Source of the DNA: Coprinopsis marcescibilis
Lineage: Eukaryota > Basidiomycota > Agaricomycetes > Agaricales > Psathyrellaceae
Direction of reading: 5' to 3'
NCBI GenBank assembly: GCA_004369085.1
Contig: ML210154.1
Coordinates: 188,605 to 252,604 of the forward strand
DNA length: 64,000 bases
The notes below the pieces were generated by a model that was not told the DNA's origin, made no database searches, and saw only the letters and a program-made list of their open reading frames with translations. A program made the position numbers and the translations under genes. Every line of letters begins with the position of its first letter. Within the stretch, counting starts at the first letter, position 1. This document shows, piece by piece, positions 48,439 to 60,431 of this stretch.

Positions 48439-48692
48439 GCACAAAGCTGTCGACATTTGCGCTTGTTGTGTCAACCCTCTTCGTATCATCCCTTCAGCCA
48501 TCCCAAATACCTTATTTCATTTGTTCACTATTGCAGCATTCGATTTGCATACTACCCCTTACCTGTATTTCCTTTTTAGATATTTCAACGCATACTGGAA
48601 ACGCCCCAAGGCAACAGGCATATCAATGCATAAATGTGAGCACGGTGAAGGGTAATTGTCCATTAGGTGACCGAGGTCAATAATCCTCAAAG

Positions 48693-49348
48693 TCAATCAT
48701 GGTAGTGTCTCCGTATCTCCCTGACTACGTCCTGGTCCCGCTGGGGGGTAGAATCCATGCTGAGCAACAGCTTAGTGAACTGGATTTCATTCAGCCACCA
48801 CTTCCGGTACTGTTCCTTCTCCCTTTTCAAGGCTTCCAACGCTCGTTTCTTCTCCTTGTTAATGGCTTCCGTCGCTTCTTCAGCCTCATCGATTCGCTGT
48901 TCCATCTCCTCAGATTCATGCTTTGCTGCCTGCAGTGCTGCCTTCAAATCACCAATTTCTTCCCCCTTCGACAACAACTTCTTCTTCAAGCGACGCTCAG
49001 AGGCCTCGAGCAAGCAAATTTTTCCTTGTAAGTCATTGCCGTTCTCCGAGTTACCATGGGTTGAAGCCACAAGGTTGCAACTGGTGAGACGACTCGGACT
49101 CGCGCACTGTTTGCCCCTGGATGACGTGTTCACTTCTAAAATTTACGTGATCAGCTTGTAGTCGTCCAGTCCATCAATGACTCACCAGTGTTGCCCGCGA
49201 TGAGCGCCGAACTTCGGACCTCAACCATCGCCGCATTATCCGACAATGCCCCCAAAACCTTTCGGGTTGGGCGACGCTCTCTATCGGAGAGTCTAAGGGC
49301 AGACACGGACTTGATATCGGTAACTGGCTTAGAGGTTTCCTTGGGCAT
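48693..49348 (-). CDS. Hypothetical coiled-coil protein
   Basis: Exons 49186-49348 and 48693-49135 (50 nt intron, phase 1), 201 aa. The N-terminus MPKETSKPVTDIKSVSALRL is basic. The C-terminal 120 residues form a long predicted coiled coil (LEASERRLKKKLLSKGEEIG, LKAALQAAKHESEEMEQRID, EATEAINKEKKRALEALKRE), ending with WWLNEIQFTKLLLSMD. No family recognised. It is convergent with the gene at 47480, tails 255 bp apart. Confidence 0.6.
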
Positions 49349-50602
49349 CTTCTTGAATTCAAAGATTAGTGTGGATGTGTCTTGGATGACTGGCTTCTAA
49401 ATCGGTGTCAGCTAGGTTGGTGGGGAACGAACACCTTTGACTCATGTGTTCCCTTTTAAGCCGCTCTCACAGGTCCCACTTATACCCAAGTAGGAACCAC
49501 ATAGCGATGGTAAAATTGTATCGCCTGACACTCAGGCGATACACTCAGGCATTACACTTGGGTTTACGCTTCGGGGAAGACCTGGGATGTCCAACTGTCC
49601 CTGAGGAAATGAATCTCCTTGCGATTTCCTTATGGATTTGGTAATACGAGGTGAGCCCTGGTCTCGTTGAAGTTCAATTGAACAACTAATTATGTCGGGA
49701 GATGCAGCGATGCACCTGACAACCTACAAATCCTGAACCGAAAATCGCAAGTAGTTATGTTCAAGTTCGTTCACTGCCCTGTTTAAATGATGGATCAACC
49801 CCCAATCGGAAGGACCCTTTGTCTCACCCTCCAAATTCTATCCGGGAGATTTAAATTATCTTGAGTGTACCTACACCCGTGGCAGACACTGGCTAATTTT
49901 CTCGGTTTCCAGGGCATCGAACTGAACGGACAGGGCAATGTCGAAGATACGATCATCACCTGGCACTTAACGACGAGTTTTTCAGAGGCGTTCAGGTTCC
50001 CTAAATGGGTCTAGGCTCAATGTAGGTCGTAAGTATATTCAAAACCTTAGCTGCATATATTTATGGCACCCATGATCGAAAGTTGAAACTGCAATAACGC
50101 CGAACAGGATTTGACCTCGCTCCGATCACTGTCACAACGATACATATTATATGTATTTGCTGGTCCCTTCAATGTGGCGTAACACCTGGTGGTGGTCTTG
50201 AACTGTCTCCGATCAAGGTAGCAAAATCTGCGATGATACCTCAAGCTTGATTTGTTACCCAGCAGCAAAGGTAGCAAGGCACACTTTCCGCGTTTTCGTT
50301 CTCCGACTCCTCTGCCTACTTATTCATGTCTAAAAGGATGACCTCCCCAACATAAGCCATAACCTACTCGCACGGCACCGTCTCTAACTTGTGGGATCGA
50401 ACTTCGACTGTCCAAGGAGGGAGGCCGACCCTTCGGGCGAAATGTGGAACAGAATTCGATGTCAACGCCTATCAAACACAGCCACGCTGCCTCGGATATC
50501 CCAAGTTCTTGGAATGGCATTGATACGACGAAGAAATTCTGAAGTAGTGCTTATGGATGGTGCTCATAAACCTGAATATGGGCATCTATCTAAGTACAAG
50601 CT
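49349..50602. other. Intergenic, no gene seen
   Basis: No coding frame of merit. A short direct repeat of GCGATACACTCAGGC type (CTGACACTCAGGCGATACACTCAGGC) lies near 49530. Confidence 0.45.
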
Positions 50603-51238
50603 TTACAGAAGGTTCGGGAGGGCTCTCGGTAGTCCGCAGGGAAACTTGTTAGGTGTTAAGGTTGGGAACACGTCATAAGCGACATCGCGGTCAAGTAAGG
50701 GGACCCCGCCACTGTTAGTGTTAATTGTCAACATCACTCCCGCCAACAATGATCCAACCATGAGCACACCGAGTGCAACGCCAGAAACAAACAGAAGTAT
50801 TGCTGCCCATCCACCCTTAATATGGATGGACATCGTGGCTACATTGGTGGTTGAATCTGAAATGCTGATCGGTTTGATATTCTTGATCATTTCAGATTCT
50901 TCAACATCGGGGTCGTGCTCAGGCTTGTCTAAGTCGGAAGGCTTTCTCGAGGGTCGAAGGCGATTCCGAAGATATTCTTCCTCCGGTACATCAAGCGGTA
51001 TAGGGCCAATTCGTTTCGATATCTTGACATTCTTTAGTACAGGAGAAAACACCTGCAACATCACTCCATCCTTGTTCTTGCTCTCAACCTCTTCAAATCC
51101 AAGAAATTCGACGCTATTCATTGGCTTGATTCTCTTTGTTGAGCGCAGGGTGACGTGTGAGAGGACGGGCAGTGTTTGACATTCGCATTTCGCCGCTGAA
51201 AACCCTGGGTTGATCGAGTTCGTAAGTGAGCGTCCCAT
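50603..51238 (-). CDS. Hypothetical single-pass membrane protein
   Basis: A 211 aa open frame on the minus strand. The first 60 residues overlap another open frame (LIYGTLTYELDQPRVFSG) that could equally be the real 5' exon, so the start is doubtful. The middle is charged (VPEEEYLRNRLRPSRKPSDL, KPEHDPDVEESEMIK). One clear membrane helix follows, GGWAAILLFVSGVALGVLMV plus GSLLAGVML, with a short tail. No family recognised. The membrane helix and codon character favour a real gene. Confidence 0.45.
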   Translation of the reverse strand: MGRSLTNSINPGFSAAKCECQTLPVLSHVTLRSTKRIKPMNSVEFLGFEEVESKNKDGVMLQVFSPVLKNVKISKRIGPIPLDVPEEEYLRNRLRPSRKPSDLDKPEHDPDVEESEMIKNIKPISISDSTTNVATMSIHIKGGWAAILLFVSGVALGVLMVGSLLAGVMLTINTNSGGVPLLDRDVAYDVFPTLTPNKFPCGLPRALPNLL

Positions 51239-51819
51239 AAATCAAGTTGTTCCCGTTTAAACCTACCATGGCTTGTATAGGGAGAGCAGCTGGAACAGAG
51301 AGGGAGACGTAGGCCGGAACGCTCTTGGTGAGTCATTGCGGAGTCGGGTGTGGCTCAACAACTAAGTAGGCTGTGTCGCTAGTGAAAGAGGATTTTTTTC
51401 TCCCAAAGGGTAATCCCCGTTGTCGTTTTAACTTCAGCCATTCTCAGGACCATTAAAGGATTCAAGTCCGTGACAAAGGTTTGATTGGGGGCTACACAGC
51501 TCCTTGCTGGCGCATCAAGGGCCCAGCAGTCCGTTGTGGCGAGCACAGGTATCTCTATGGTCACTGTCAACTTGTGCGTTCAAGGCAAGCCTCCGAGTCC
51601 GAAGGGTTGTTAATGAACGAATGCAGATCTAGAACCTTAGATCAAGATCGATTTCGAGGAAGCCAGAAACGGAAAATTGAATGTAATTTTCCTGACTTCG
51701 ACCCACTCACACTGCAGGCAAGTGCCCACCCGAGGACTCTCTATTGTATTGGATCGTAACCCCATCCAGACTGTAGTAGCGGGCACTGCCAGGGAATTTG
51801 TTGGAAAAGACTGTTCAAC
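51239..51819. other. Divergent intergenic region, no gene seen
   Basis: May contain an upstream exon of the preceding minus-strand gene and the promoter of the DUF6698 gene. Confidence 0.4.
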
Positions 51820-52065
51820 ATGTCACGGTATAACAGTTCGGAAAAGCCTTCCGAACTTGGTACCGGTGAGAACGAGTAAGTTGACCTATGTTTGGCTTCC
51901 ACGAGTAGTAGTAGCTCAGATACTGAAGTACCATTGCCCCTCGTAGCGCCATCTGGTATTCGTCCCTCGTTTCTTTTCACTTTTCTGCCAGTTCGGAAAG
52001 ATCGATCACAGCCCAAGAGTCAATCCTTTCAAGCCCGTCTTCCAACGTTCCACCTTTCTGATATC

Positions 52066-53739
52066 ATGACTCGAGGCACGGTGCTACAGCATGTTGGTAA
52101 CCCCTCTGCTCCCACGCAACCATCGACGGCAGGAAAAGAGAATGTACCTCCCCCAGTATGCAGTGCCACCCAGAGTCCTCAGACTGGAGATCGGCGAAGG
52201 AGAAGCGAATCCGACGATACTATATATCATATGGGCCCCAGAAAAAGAGCGTCAGTCAACCTTATTTCCTATTTGAATGTTACTATTGCTGATGTGACCA
52301 TCCGCGGACCTTAGGGCCAAAACAGACCCATTAGTTCACCATGGTCGCCACTTTGGACGCACCATCCGCGCATTTTGCAGGATACAGGCACTACTCAAAC
52401 AGGGCCTAGCACTAACGGTACAACTTGAATTTGGTCAGGTTTCCAATGACCAACTCACTCCAGCGTGCGTGTCCAATCCTTACGTACTGACCTTTATGCT
52501 GAAATTGTTGTAGCGAAAACAAAGAATTACAAATCTACAAGGAACTTCTTGCTTTATCACCGCCATTGGAAGAGAGGCTTCTCACCGGCTCTGAGGAGGA
52601 GCTTTTCTATGTAGCCGATATGGTACTTCACTTTACGTCGCCAGTACTTGGAGTCAGTACTAATCTCCCGCAGTTCACAAAAGGCGCCTCCGCCTCTCGC
52701 TCTGACGATACAAGAACCCTCAAGGGATCCATTCTCACCTGGATAACCCCTCCCAACACACTTTTAAACCCACCCCTGTCAAAAAACATCAAGACTGACC
52801 GAGGTTTTTATCATGACCGCACGGGAGAGCTCCTTTGTCCTGCAACAATGGATTGGAATGACACAAGGTGCAAGGCAATCTTTCACCTGGTACGAACATT
52901 TATTGACCATAGTTCCCTTGGCAGCACCCGCGATCGACTGAGGTCAGGTGAATTGATCCCGTCCGGGGATCAATGGCCCTTGTTTTTGTATCAGAACTAC
53001 GAATATGATGCGGAGAATCCTTGGAACGGATTACTCCGCAGCAGCTTGTTAGTAACCGTGAGTATACCCCCTGAACCCACCTGGCCCATAAGTCTGACAG
53101 ACACGGACAGGCATATAAACATGTCTTTACCTCACCTAGTTCAGTTGAGAAGTCCGAAAACCGATCGACACGCTCTGGAAATGCCCGCATACATGGGATG
53201 GTCTTGGTCACAGAAGCCTCTATTGCCTATATCGCTACTCAAGTTGCAGCATATATCTGTTTCTCATGAGATAATGACTGACATAACCCTCTAGGTCCGT
53301 TTCGCATTGTCTTCGTCACCTGTGTTTTCTCGCAACGACACTGTCACCGACTCCGAGAATTTCTACAACTCACTACTTGATGTACTGGAAGATCCGGAGG
53401 AGAAAATGGAAGTGCTGGCATTGAAGGTCTGGTGGAATCGGTGAGTTGGCAGGGTTAGTATCATGGTGACCTTAACTTATGTGTGCGATTCGAAGACAAA
53501 TCTTTCCGGTTCAAGTTGAATTGTCCAAGACTTTCTCCCAGGACTCTGTCTACGCAGTTATCAAGGAAAATCGGCGGCGAAAGAACGCCCAATCCGCTTG
53601 CGCCGAAGCTTCATCTTCTAGGCACCCAGCTCAGACTCGGGAGTCTGGCGAGCCCAGTCGCTCCATGGCTACGGCAAGAATTCTGTCCACTCCCATCCAA
53701 ACATTCCCCCAGGATGATGCCGATGACGAGAATCTGTAG
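52066..53739 (+). CDS. DUF6698-family protein, copy 2
   Basis: Eight exons from ATG 52066 (52066-52250, 52315-52464, 52514-52622, 52674-52867, 52925-53057, 53111-53242, 53295-53440, 53496-53739) join in frame to 430 aa. Conserved blocks: VHHGRHFGRTIRAFCRIQAL, EERLLTGSEEELFYVAD, KGASASRSDDTRTLKGSILT, GFYHDRTGELLCPATMDWND, LRSGELIPSGDQWPLFLYQN, PWNGLLRSSLLV, AYKHVFTSPSSVE, VRFALSSSPVFSR, WWNRQIFPVQV. This is a textbook member of the mushroom DUF6698 family, function unknown. The frame is open upstream to about 51880. An extra 5' exon from ATG 51820 is possible but would need a 30-36 nt intron, so the start is uncertain. Confidence 0.75.
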
Positions 53740-54563
53740 TAGTCTTGGAATAGAAATTCTCTTCATCAACTGCAAACACGTGAGAGCCTGAGTTGAATAT
53801 TTCCTCAATTATTGTAGACTCATCCTCTCTGGAAGCGCCCGGACAATAGGAAGCCCGGATGGGGATCCCACTCCAAAACTATGATCGAGATATAGGATCA
53901 GAGTCGGATCTGGCAGTTTTAACCATGAATCGACGGCTCAGTTCTGGATCGGTTACAGTCTGAGCTCAGTTGCTGAATGCTGCAACCCTGGAGACCTCCG
54001 ATCAGAACTGGCCCATGTGAGTCCACTATACTCGGACATCGATCCTTCGGGGCCCACCACATTCCCATTAGTAGGTAGTAATTTACATGGGCGCTCGACG
54101 CTTGTGAGTGGCGTCGCACCGCTTCGAGTCGTAATTGACCTTCATAGTAACAAGTACTGGCCCGTCACGGACCCCGCAAATTCAAGTTAGCACAGTTGCA
54201 ACCCTCACCGCCGCCGTTTCAATATTCAGAGGTTGCTTTCAAGTTCCTGCTTTGAGCGTGAGTTCCTAGGCTGGTACTACCAAAGGGGGTTGGACCCGGA
54301 CATCTTTCCTGATTTAGGAGCGCTAGCAACGACCGATAATGCAGTACACTGTACCGCTTGGTCAAATCCACTGCGACGGTTACATGAGGATCACGGTAGC
54401 CGATTAGGCGAATCCCGGTCGGATACTATGTGAGACTCAGCTACGTCAACCACAAATGGGACAGAGTCTAAGCTACTATTAAAAGAGGGAGTACTCAAGC
54501 CTCGATTGCACAGTAGCGACCCAATTTTTTCACCCTCATCCACTTCTCGAAAACATCTGCCCA
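53740..54563. other. Intergenic, no gene seen
   Basis: Between two plus-strand genes. An open frame at 54233-54433 has no motif. Confidence 0.45.
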
Positions 54564-55699
54564 ATGCCCTGCCTTCGACTCCGCAGCAGCTTAGTACCCA
54601 CTGTGACTGGGCGACCAAGCATGTTTCCGCTTGCCGGGGCAAGCTACAACCCTTCAACCCAGCGCCAACTCCAACACTTGCTTCGTCGAGTTCAAGCTCG
54701 TCAGTTTAACACTCCATCGAGTGCTTCCGCAGTCCTTCATTGGTGCTCCGAACGAGATGATCTTTGCGACTGGGCTTGGTTTGTATTAGTTCTGTTACAA
54801 CTACTTTATTACCGCTTTCTGACAGAAGTTGCCATAGGCCAGTAGACTTAGAAACAGGGGGCCGTATCCCACCTAGCGAATTGGAAGGCCATCGGAGAAC
54901 ACACTTTTTCAGAGCTCCAAACTGCCTATGTGCCTACTTGCTGGACCAACCGTACATCGAAGCTCAAATCGGGCTGGTGTATGCTCCCCGTGGTCGCGAA
55001 GGCTCTATACTGAACGGGGAATACGTTGCAGAATGCGCGACCAAGCGATGTGGATATTTTGGTCAGCCTTCCGAGTCGTCCCTACTTCCAGCGTCCTCGC
55101 TTACCTTGCCGAATGGTTTCATAGTGAATCTTGAGAAGGTTTTCTCCCAACCAGTCCTGCAACAGAAGTCATATCTACGACGAAGTAAGAGTTTTCAGTC
55201 CAGCATAGGATATCATGGCTCAACCTATCCGTAGGCAAACCTCTGGCCGGCGAACAACTCACCTATCTCTCTGACTTTGATTCCAAATTCAACGATTCAC
55301 TTGGGTTGTACAAAGCAGCCCCAACTAGAGAAGTTGTAAGTCATGGGACCAAGGCTAGTTAGTACTCTTTATCCCTCTCCAATTGTTCCATTGTTCTAAC
55401 CTTCTTGTCAAGAACTTGACGTGGGGGATCCCATGGACGCTTTAGGCGCGTCCTCCAAATTCGTGTCCCTGTATTCCCGCGGACTTCAGGAGGACGACTT
55501 TTGGTCGCTGTTTATGCAATGTGCTCACTGCAGTGTCATCATGCCAAGAGATGTATTTTGGAGGGTCCATACGCAGGTCTTATGCGAGCAGGAAAGGAAG
55601 TTGGGGCAAGATGGAGAGGTTAATGCTTCCGATTCCGATTCGGACGTAGATTCGAATTCATTGTCCGGAGATACCGAGATCATTGGGGAATTAGAGTAA
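54564..55699 (+). CDS. Hypothetical protein, lineage-specific
   Basis: Five exons (54564-54778, 54838-55061, 55125-55184, 55235-55339, 55413-55699) give 296 aa. Exon 2 is the most gene-like: GGRIPPSELEGHRRTHFFRA, PNCLCAYLLDQPYIEAQ, VAECATKRCGYF, with several Cys/His. The last exon reads EDDFWSLFMQCAHCSVIMPR and ends in an acidic Asp/Ser tail. I have a general impression of similar Cys-containing proteins in mushroom genomes but cannot name a family. The consensus donor GTAAGT at 55336 would break the frame. Only the weaker overlapping donor at 55340 (GTCATG) keeps it open, so the gene may be slightly decayed or use an odd site. Confidence 0.5.
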
Positions 55700-58600
55700 T
55701 GCAGCTCCACCGTGACTGTCCTGTCGTAGTACTTAAATTATGCGCCTCTTATTATACCGAGGATGAAAATGTGGTGTTATAACCCCAACTCACGTAGAAT
55801 TCTAGATGATTGGGATGAATGCTGGTACGGTGATTTCATTGTGACAACAATGGTTGCCATTGAGTTGTACATCATTTTGCCTAGCTTTTCCGGAACCGTC
55901 GCTATCTCAGTTGAGCAAAAGCGATGACTTGGCTGTGACCGTCAACTGGCAAGTGTTGTGCCTTGACATGTTGCACATCAGAGAATGGCGAGTTCCCTCT
56001 ACATATAAGCCTCCACAATTGAAGAGAAGCGTGATCCCCTCTTCCGCCCGTCCCTACCACGGGAACGACAGGAAGATGTCAATGCCCATCGCCCATACAG
56101 CCACAAACCACTCATCCCAATAGGCTCACGCAACCCCTCAGGTCTATTCTTCTTTTTCCTACCTCGGTGGCCTCTTTCTGGTGCACATTTTGGTTGCCAA
56201 TGTGAATGTAGTCGATCCCAGTATGTCACCGTGACCTTCCCCTCAACGTCGCCCCTCTGTTTAGAAACAGCGACCAACTGATCGCTAGCTGAGTGCCATA
56301 GCATAACGGAAAAGTCCTCTACTCTACCTTACTGGCTTCGATGTCAGGTTTCGCTAATTAACCCTTGATTTGCGTATAGGTTTCGAAACCCCATTCCCCC
56401 ACATTTTTGAAGGGCTCACGTTAAAGCAAACAGGTGCACCCGTCTATGGTCCGACTTGCGTATTGTGAGCTCGATTTTGCTCCTTGAAAGAATAGTTCTG
56501 TTCATCGCTACATATCCAGCACAGTGCACACCACTGTTCAATTTGCCAAACCATTTATTCCCCACCACCTGATTTCATTGTGACCATGCAACACCACCAG
56601 CTCCATTTACCATCTCAAGATGACCTATCTCACTCAGAAGAAAGTTCTCTGTGGGAAGACTCTCGATAGAAACAAGGAGGTCCTTTCTATCATCCGTCCA
56701 ACTGCCCGAAATGCGCCGTTCTTCACCACACCACAGACCTACAGGTCTCGATTTAGTACGTCCCCGCGAGTCTTCCACGATTCCAGCATCCTCATTACAT
56801 TCTTTGCACACCGTCCAGGGTCATATTTTCCGGTTGGAGTGTCCACGCTGGGCCTTATTTTACATCAATCCTCCTTCCGGCCAATAGGGCTAATTCCCGA
56901 TGTATCATAAATATATTTGCAATGATGAATCGCTAGCCACAGAAAACGCCTGGAATTCGAGTCGCTCACCATTTGAAACCCACTGCGCAATAGTAATAGT
57001 CCCTTTCTGTCTGAGAATTTGAGAGGCTGCACGACATGTTGGCCGTCATCAAACGGAGCCTTTGGGAACAGGCTCCCCCTCTGGGCGACGCGCTCAAACC
57101 AATTTTAAAGGGCATGAAACCAGATTTGACTCAGCGACTTTCGCAACTCAGTCAAAAGGGGCCCAATAGGTGTGTGGGAGTGATATTAGCTGGCATGGTC
57201 CAACACCGGTTTGTTGGCTATCGAATTTTCTGGGCTATCGAATACTGGTGGCCAGTAACTAACATATTCGACTCCCAACCATCCATCCAGAGTTCGTGAT
57301 CAGGGTCAGAAGAAATAAAGCTTCAGATAAACATTGCAGCGCCATTTCGAGGAACTGGCAAAAGCAAGAATGTTGCAATCACTACGTCACCATGCGCCTT
57401 CTGGTACAGTAGGCAATGGCTTCTTTGAAGCTATTTCTCATAGTATTCGCTCATACGTGGGGCAAGAGGGTTAAGGGTTCCCGTCGCACTGGATTAATGG
57501 CCCTAGTCATGACGCATTCTCATTGACAACGTGTTGTAAAGAAAGAGAAATCCAGAGTCCAAACATCTTCCAACCCCTTAATTCTGCGGAACTCTCTTAA
57601 GGCCTTATAACGTCTGAAAAGTCTGATAAGGGTTTGTAAGGGATTACAGTTCCTGAAATACTTGCGGATTTGTAAAACATTTGGTGATTTGAGATCGAGG
57701 ACCGCCTGCCGTTGCCACAGTATTGCCTTGTCACGAAAACGTTGACGTTGCAATATTCCGCCCTGAGACTTTTTGTATATACGCGCCTTAATAATCCAGT
57801 GATATCCCACACCAAATGATGGCAGGGACCTTTGTTTGGAAATGAATTATGTAGGGGTCCCACAGTCCGAGTCCATGTACCCCACCAGCTTCGCTACGTT
57901 CTGTTAAACCCAAATAACACCCACCCATCCTCTAGTGCTGCGAACAAGTCGATACATTCCAAAGGAACAGAAGGAGTTGATGTGCGGGATGTGCACCAGG
58001 GGCCTCACCCGGGCCCAGATAGCGAGCTCAACACATTGGAAAGTATCCACATAACTGTTGTGGCCCATGTGCGTCATGCCCGCCACTTTATGTAAATCGG
58101 GTTATTTATACAAAGCAAGGGTGACATGGGGAAATATTCTAGGTTTGCCCAGAATTTCAACTACTTTGAAGGGAAAGCACTGATACTTCATTCAAGGAAT
58201 TATGTGGCAATCCGATTAAGGTATTATTTTGAAAGCAATTGAAAACATGTTGATATTAAGCGCTTACAGTGATCCAGTTCAAGCCTCCGCCAGTTTGGTA
58301 GTGTCCGTCACTCAGAGGTATCGCGGGGGTTTACGACAAAATCGAGCCCATCGTCAGCGCGTGATAATTCAAGGCGTGATAATTCAAGTGGAGACGTGAA
58401 CGGGTACGTTGAAGTCGAAGTAGAACAGATTGGTGAAATTTGGCCTTAAGTCTAGGCGTCGAACTGGGAGGAGTGTGAGGGGATGCACGTTTCTCGGAAA
58501 CTGTCTTCTCTGCATCCTGGCGAGCACGGCAGATGGAGAATCGCCATATGGTATGGGCGCCATCTTGACCTCCTGTGTTCTACAACGCTAACAACTCGCC

Positions 58601-59061
58601 ATAGTGACCCAGTACTACATAGGTAGTTAAGTGGTTCCGTGCCAAAATACTTCTAATATAAAGCATTATAAGACCCCTCCAAAGCCTGACAGACATTCTA
58701 TATTTTGCAGATATTATAAGACATTATAAAGTTATACATCTAAAGGGAAAAAAAACTGATGTTGATCAGCGCTGGCCACATTTTGTTTGTAACTCCGCTA
58801 GAATTTCTTACGCGGGCGCTTGTCCCGACGCGTCGGTGCCGACGCCAAGCCCATACATAATTATCGTTGATCTGTTAATTTCCGTCTGATGGCGCCGGCC
58901 CCCGGCCCAATCATCGAATGATTCCAGTCAAAATATGGAAAACCACCGCGGGAGTCGTACGAGTGAATGTGGCATCATTAGAAATATCATTATATATGAG
59001 GACAGAGTATAAAACTACAACTAAAGCTTTCACCTAAGCCACCACTCTCCCAGTGCGCTGA
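55700..59061. other. Gene-poor stretch, no gene seen
   Basis: About 3.4 kb with only short open frames lacking motifs on either strand. No transposase remnant, tRNA or obvious repeat recognised. AT-rich segments occur around 58200-58780 (repeated TTATAAxACATTATAA-like words). It may be old degraded insertion sequence. Confidence 0.45.
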
Positions 59062-59913
59062 ATGGCCTCTCCAAAAAAATCAGCCAAGGGCAGTCCTGCC
59101 GCAAACCAACACACGACAGAATCTGCCTTCAGTGCTTGGGTCGGGAGATGGATTTCTCGACTTGTGGTTCTGGGAGCCATCTACTCGGTATACAGCTTCC
59201 TAGACTCTATCAAGGTTAGCTTTATCTTTAAATTGGACGCGTAAAATTCCGTGTTGATGTGGATATTGCACTGTCAGGAACGTTGGTATGTCTTTGACCC
59301 AAAAAGTCTGCATGAGCTGTCGCAAGCAGCTATCGCGGCTCATGGAGATGACCTCGGAGGGATAATCAAGCACATTACCACCAATCTCACGGAGACGTAC
59401 CCGTCTTCGGTCATTCGAATCAACCGCGACGACCAAGAATGGATGTTCAACAACGCCGGTGGTGCAATGGGTGCCATGTACATTATCCATGCCAGTATCA
59501 CCGAATACCTCATCATCTTTGGAACACCATTGGGCACTGAGGGACACAGTGGTTTGCACACCGCAGATGATTACTTCAACATTTTGGTCGGAGAGCAATG
59601 GGCTTATGCGCCGCCCGCGTTAGAGATGGAGAGGTATCAAGCCGGGTCTGTTCACCACCTCCGCCGTGGAGATGTGAAGCAGTACAAGATGCACAAGGGA
59701 TGCTTTGCATTGGAGTACGCTCGAGGTGCGTTGGTATTGCTTTTGTGTGATGATTCTGGATGCTGAATTCGTTTTACAGGATGGATCCCACCAATGCTTC
59801 CATTTGGCTTTGCCGACACCATCACATCCACTCTGGACTTCCCCACTTTCTACCGCACGGCGAGGATTACTGCGCGCGAAATGATAGGAAACTTGTTGAT
59901 TGGAAAGATCTAA
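59062..59913 (+). CDS. ERG2: Sterol C-8 isomerase ERG2
   Basis: Exons 59062-59214, 59278-59725 and 59780-59913 (introns 63 and 54 nt) give 244 aa. It converts delta-8 sterols (fecosterol) to delta-7 sterols (episterol) in ergosterol synthesis in the ER membrane. An N-terminal membrane helix is visible ([17 protein letters not shown], residues 35-51). Family blocks follow: [69 protein letters not shown], and the C-terminal [20 protein letters not shown] with [17 protein letters not shown]. Length agrees with fungal ERG2 and the sigma-1 receptor fold. Target family of morpholine fungicides. Start [10 protein letters not shown] agrees with the splice frame. Confidence 0.96.
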
Positions 59914-60431
59914 ACAAGTGTGCTGCGTATTTATTCCTTAATGATAACACGATCTACTCCATGATGTGCGCAACGTTACAACCACAACACTCAAAGGAAC
60001 TACAATAGGCTGTCTCGTATTTTTGGGTACTTCTTAGGCCTTCGAACTGGGGCCTGCACATGCGCAGACCGGGCATGTCCTGCGACCTTCCATTCAACAC
60101 CATGACTGGACCTTGGGCAAACCCACTATCGCGAAGAAACGGTGTCCCTGAATGAAGGTAAAATCCTTGGCCTTAATCGTCTTAACCTGCCGCAGGCGGT
60201 GCATATCAGGATCCGTATGACAACGAATGAGAACCTTGTGCTTCCTGTCAACTGTGAAGCAGCTAAGTACTGACCTCCCTCTGCCAGACTCCGAGTCCGA
60301 ATCCATTACCAGCTAAGCCAAACACACGGCAAACACCGTGGCATGATCCCAGTCGATAAGTACAGTAACAGGTCTTCCGTGAGCCTCCACTTCTACCACG
60401 GCCACGTCCAAACGACAACACCCAGGATCCC
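59914..60431. other. Intergenic, possible tiny minus-strand ORF
   Basis: A 70-codon minus-strand frame at 60094-60306 (MDSDSESGRGRSVLSCF...) has no recognised motif and may be chance. The rest is the ERG2 3' flank and the promoter of the F-box gene. Confidence 0.4.

Noticed and set aside
56575..56910. Opposed 78-96 codon frames as genes
   Set aside because: Both strands are open by chance; no motif and no consistent introns.
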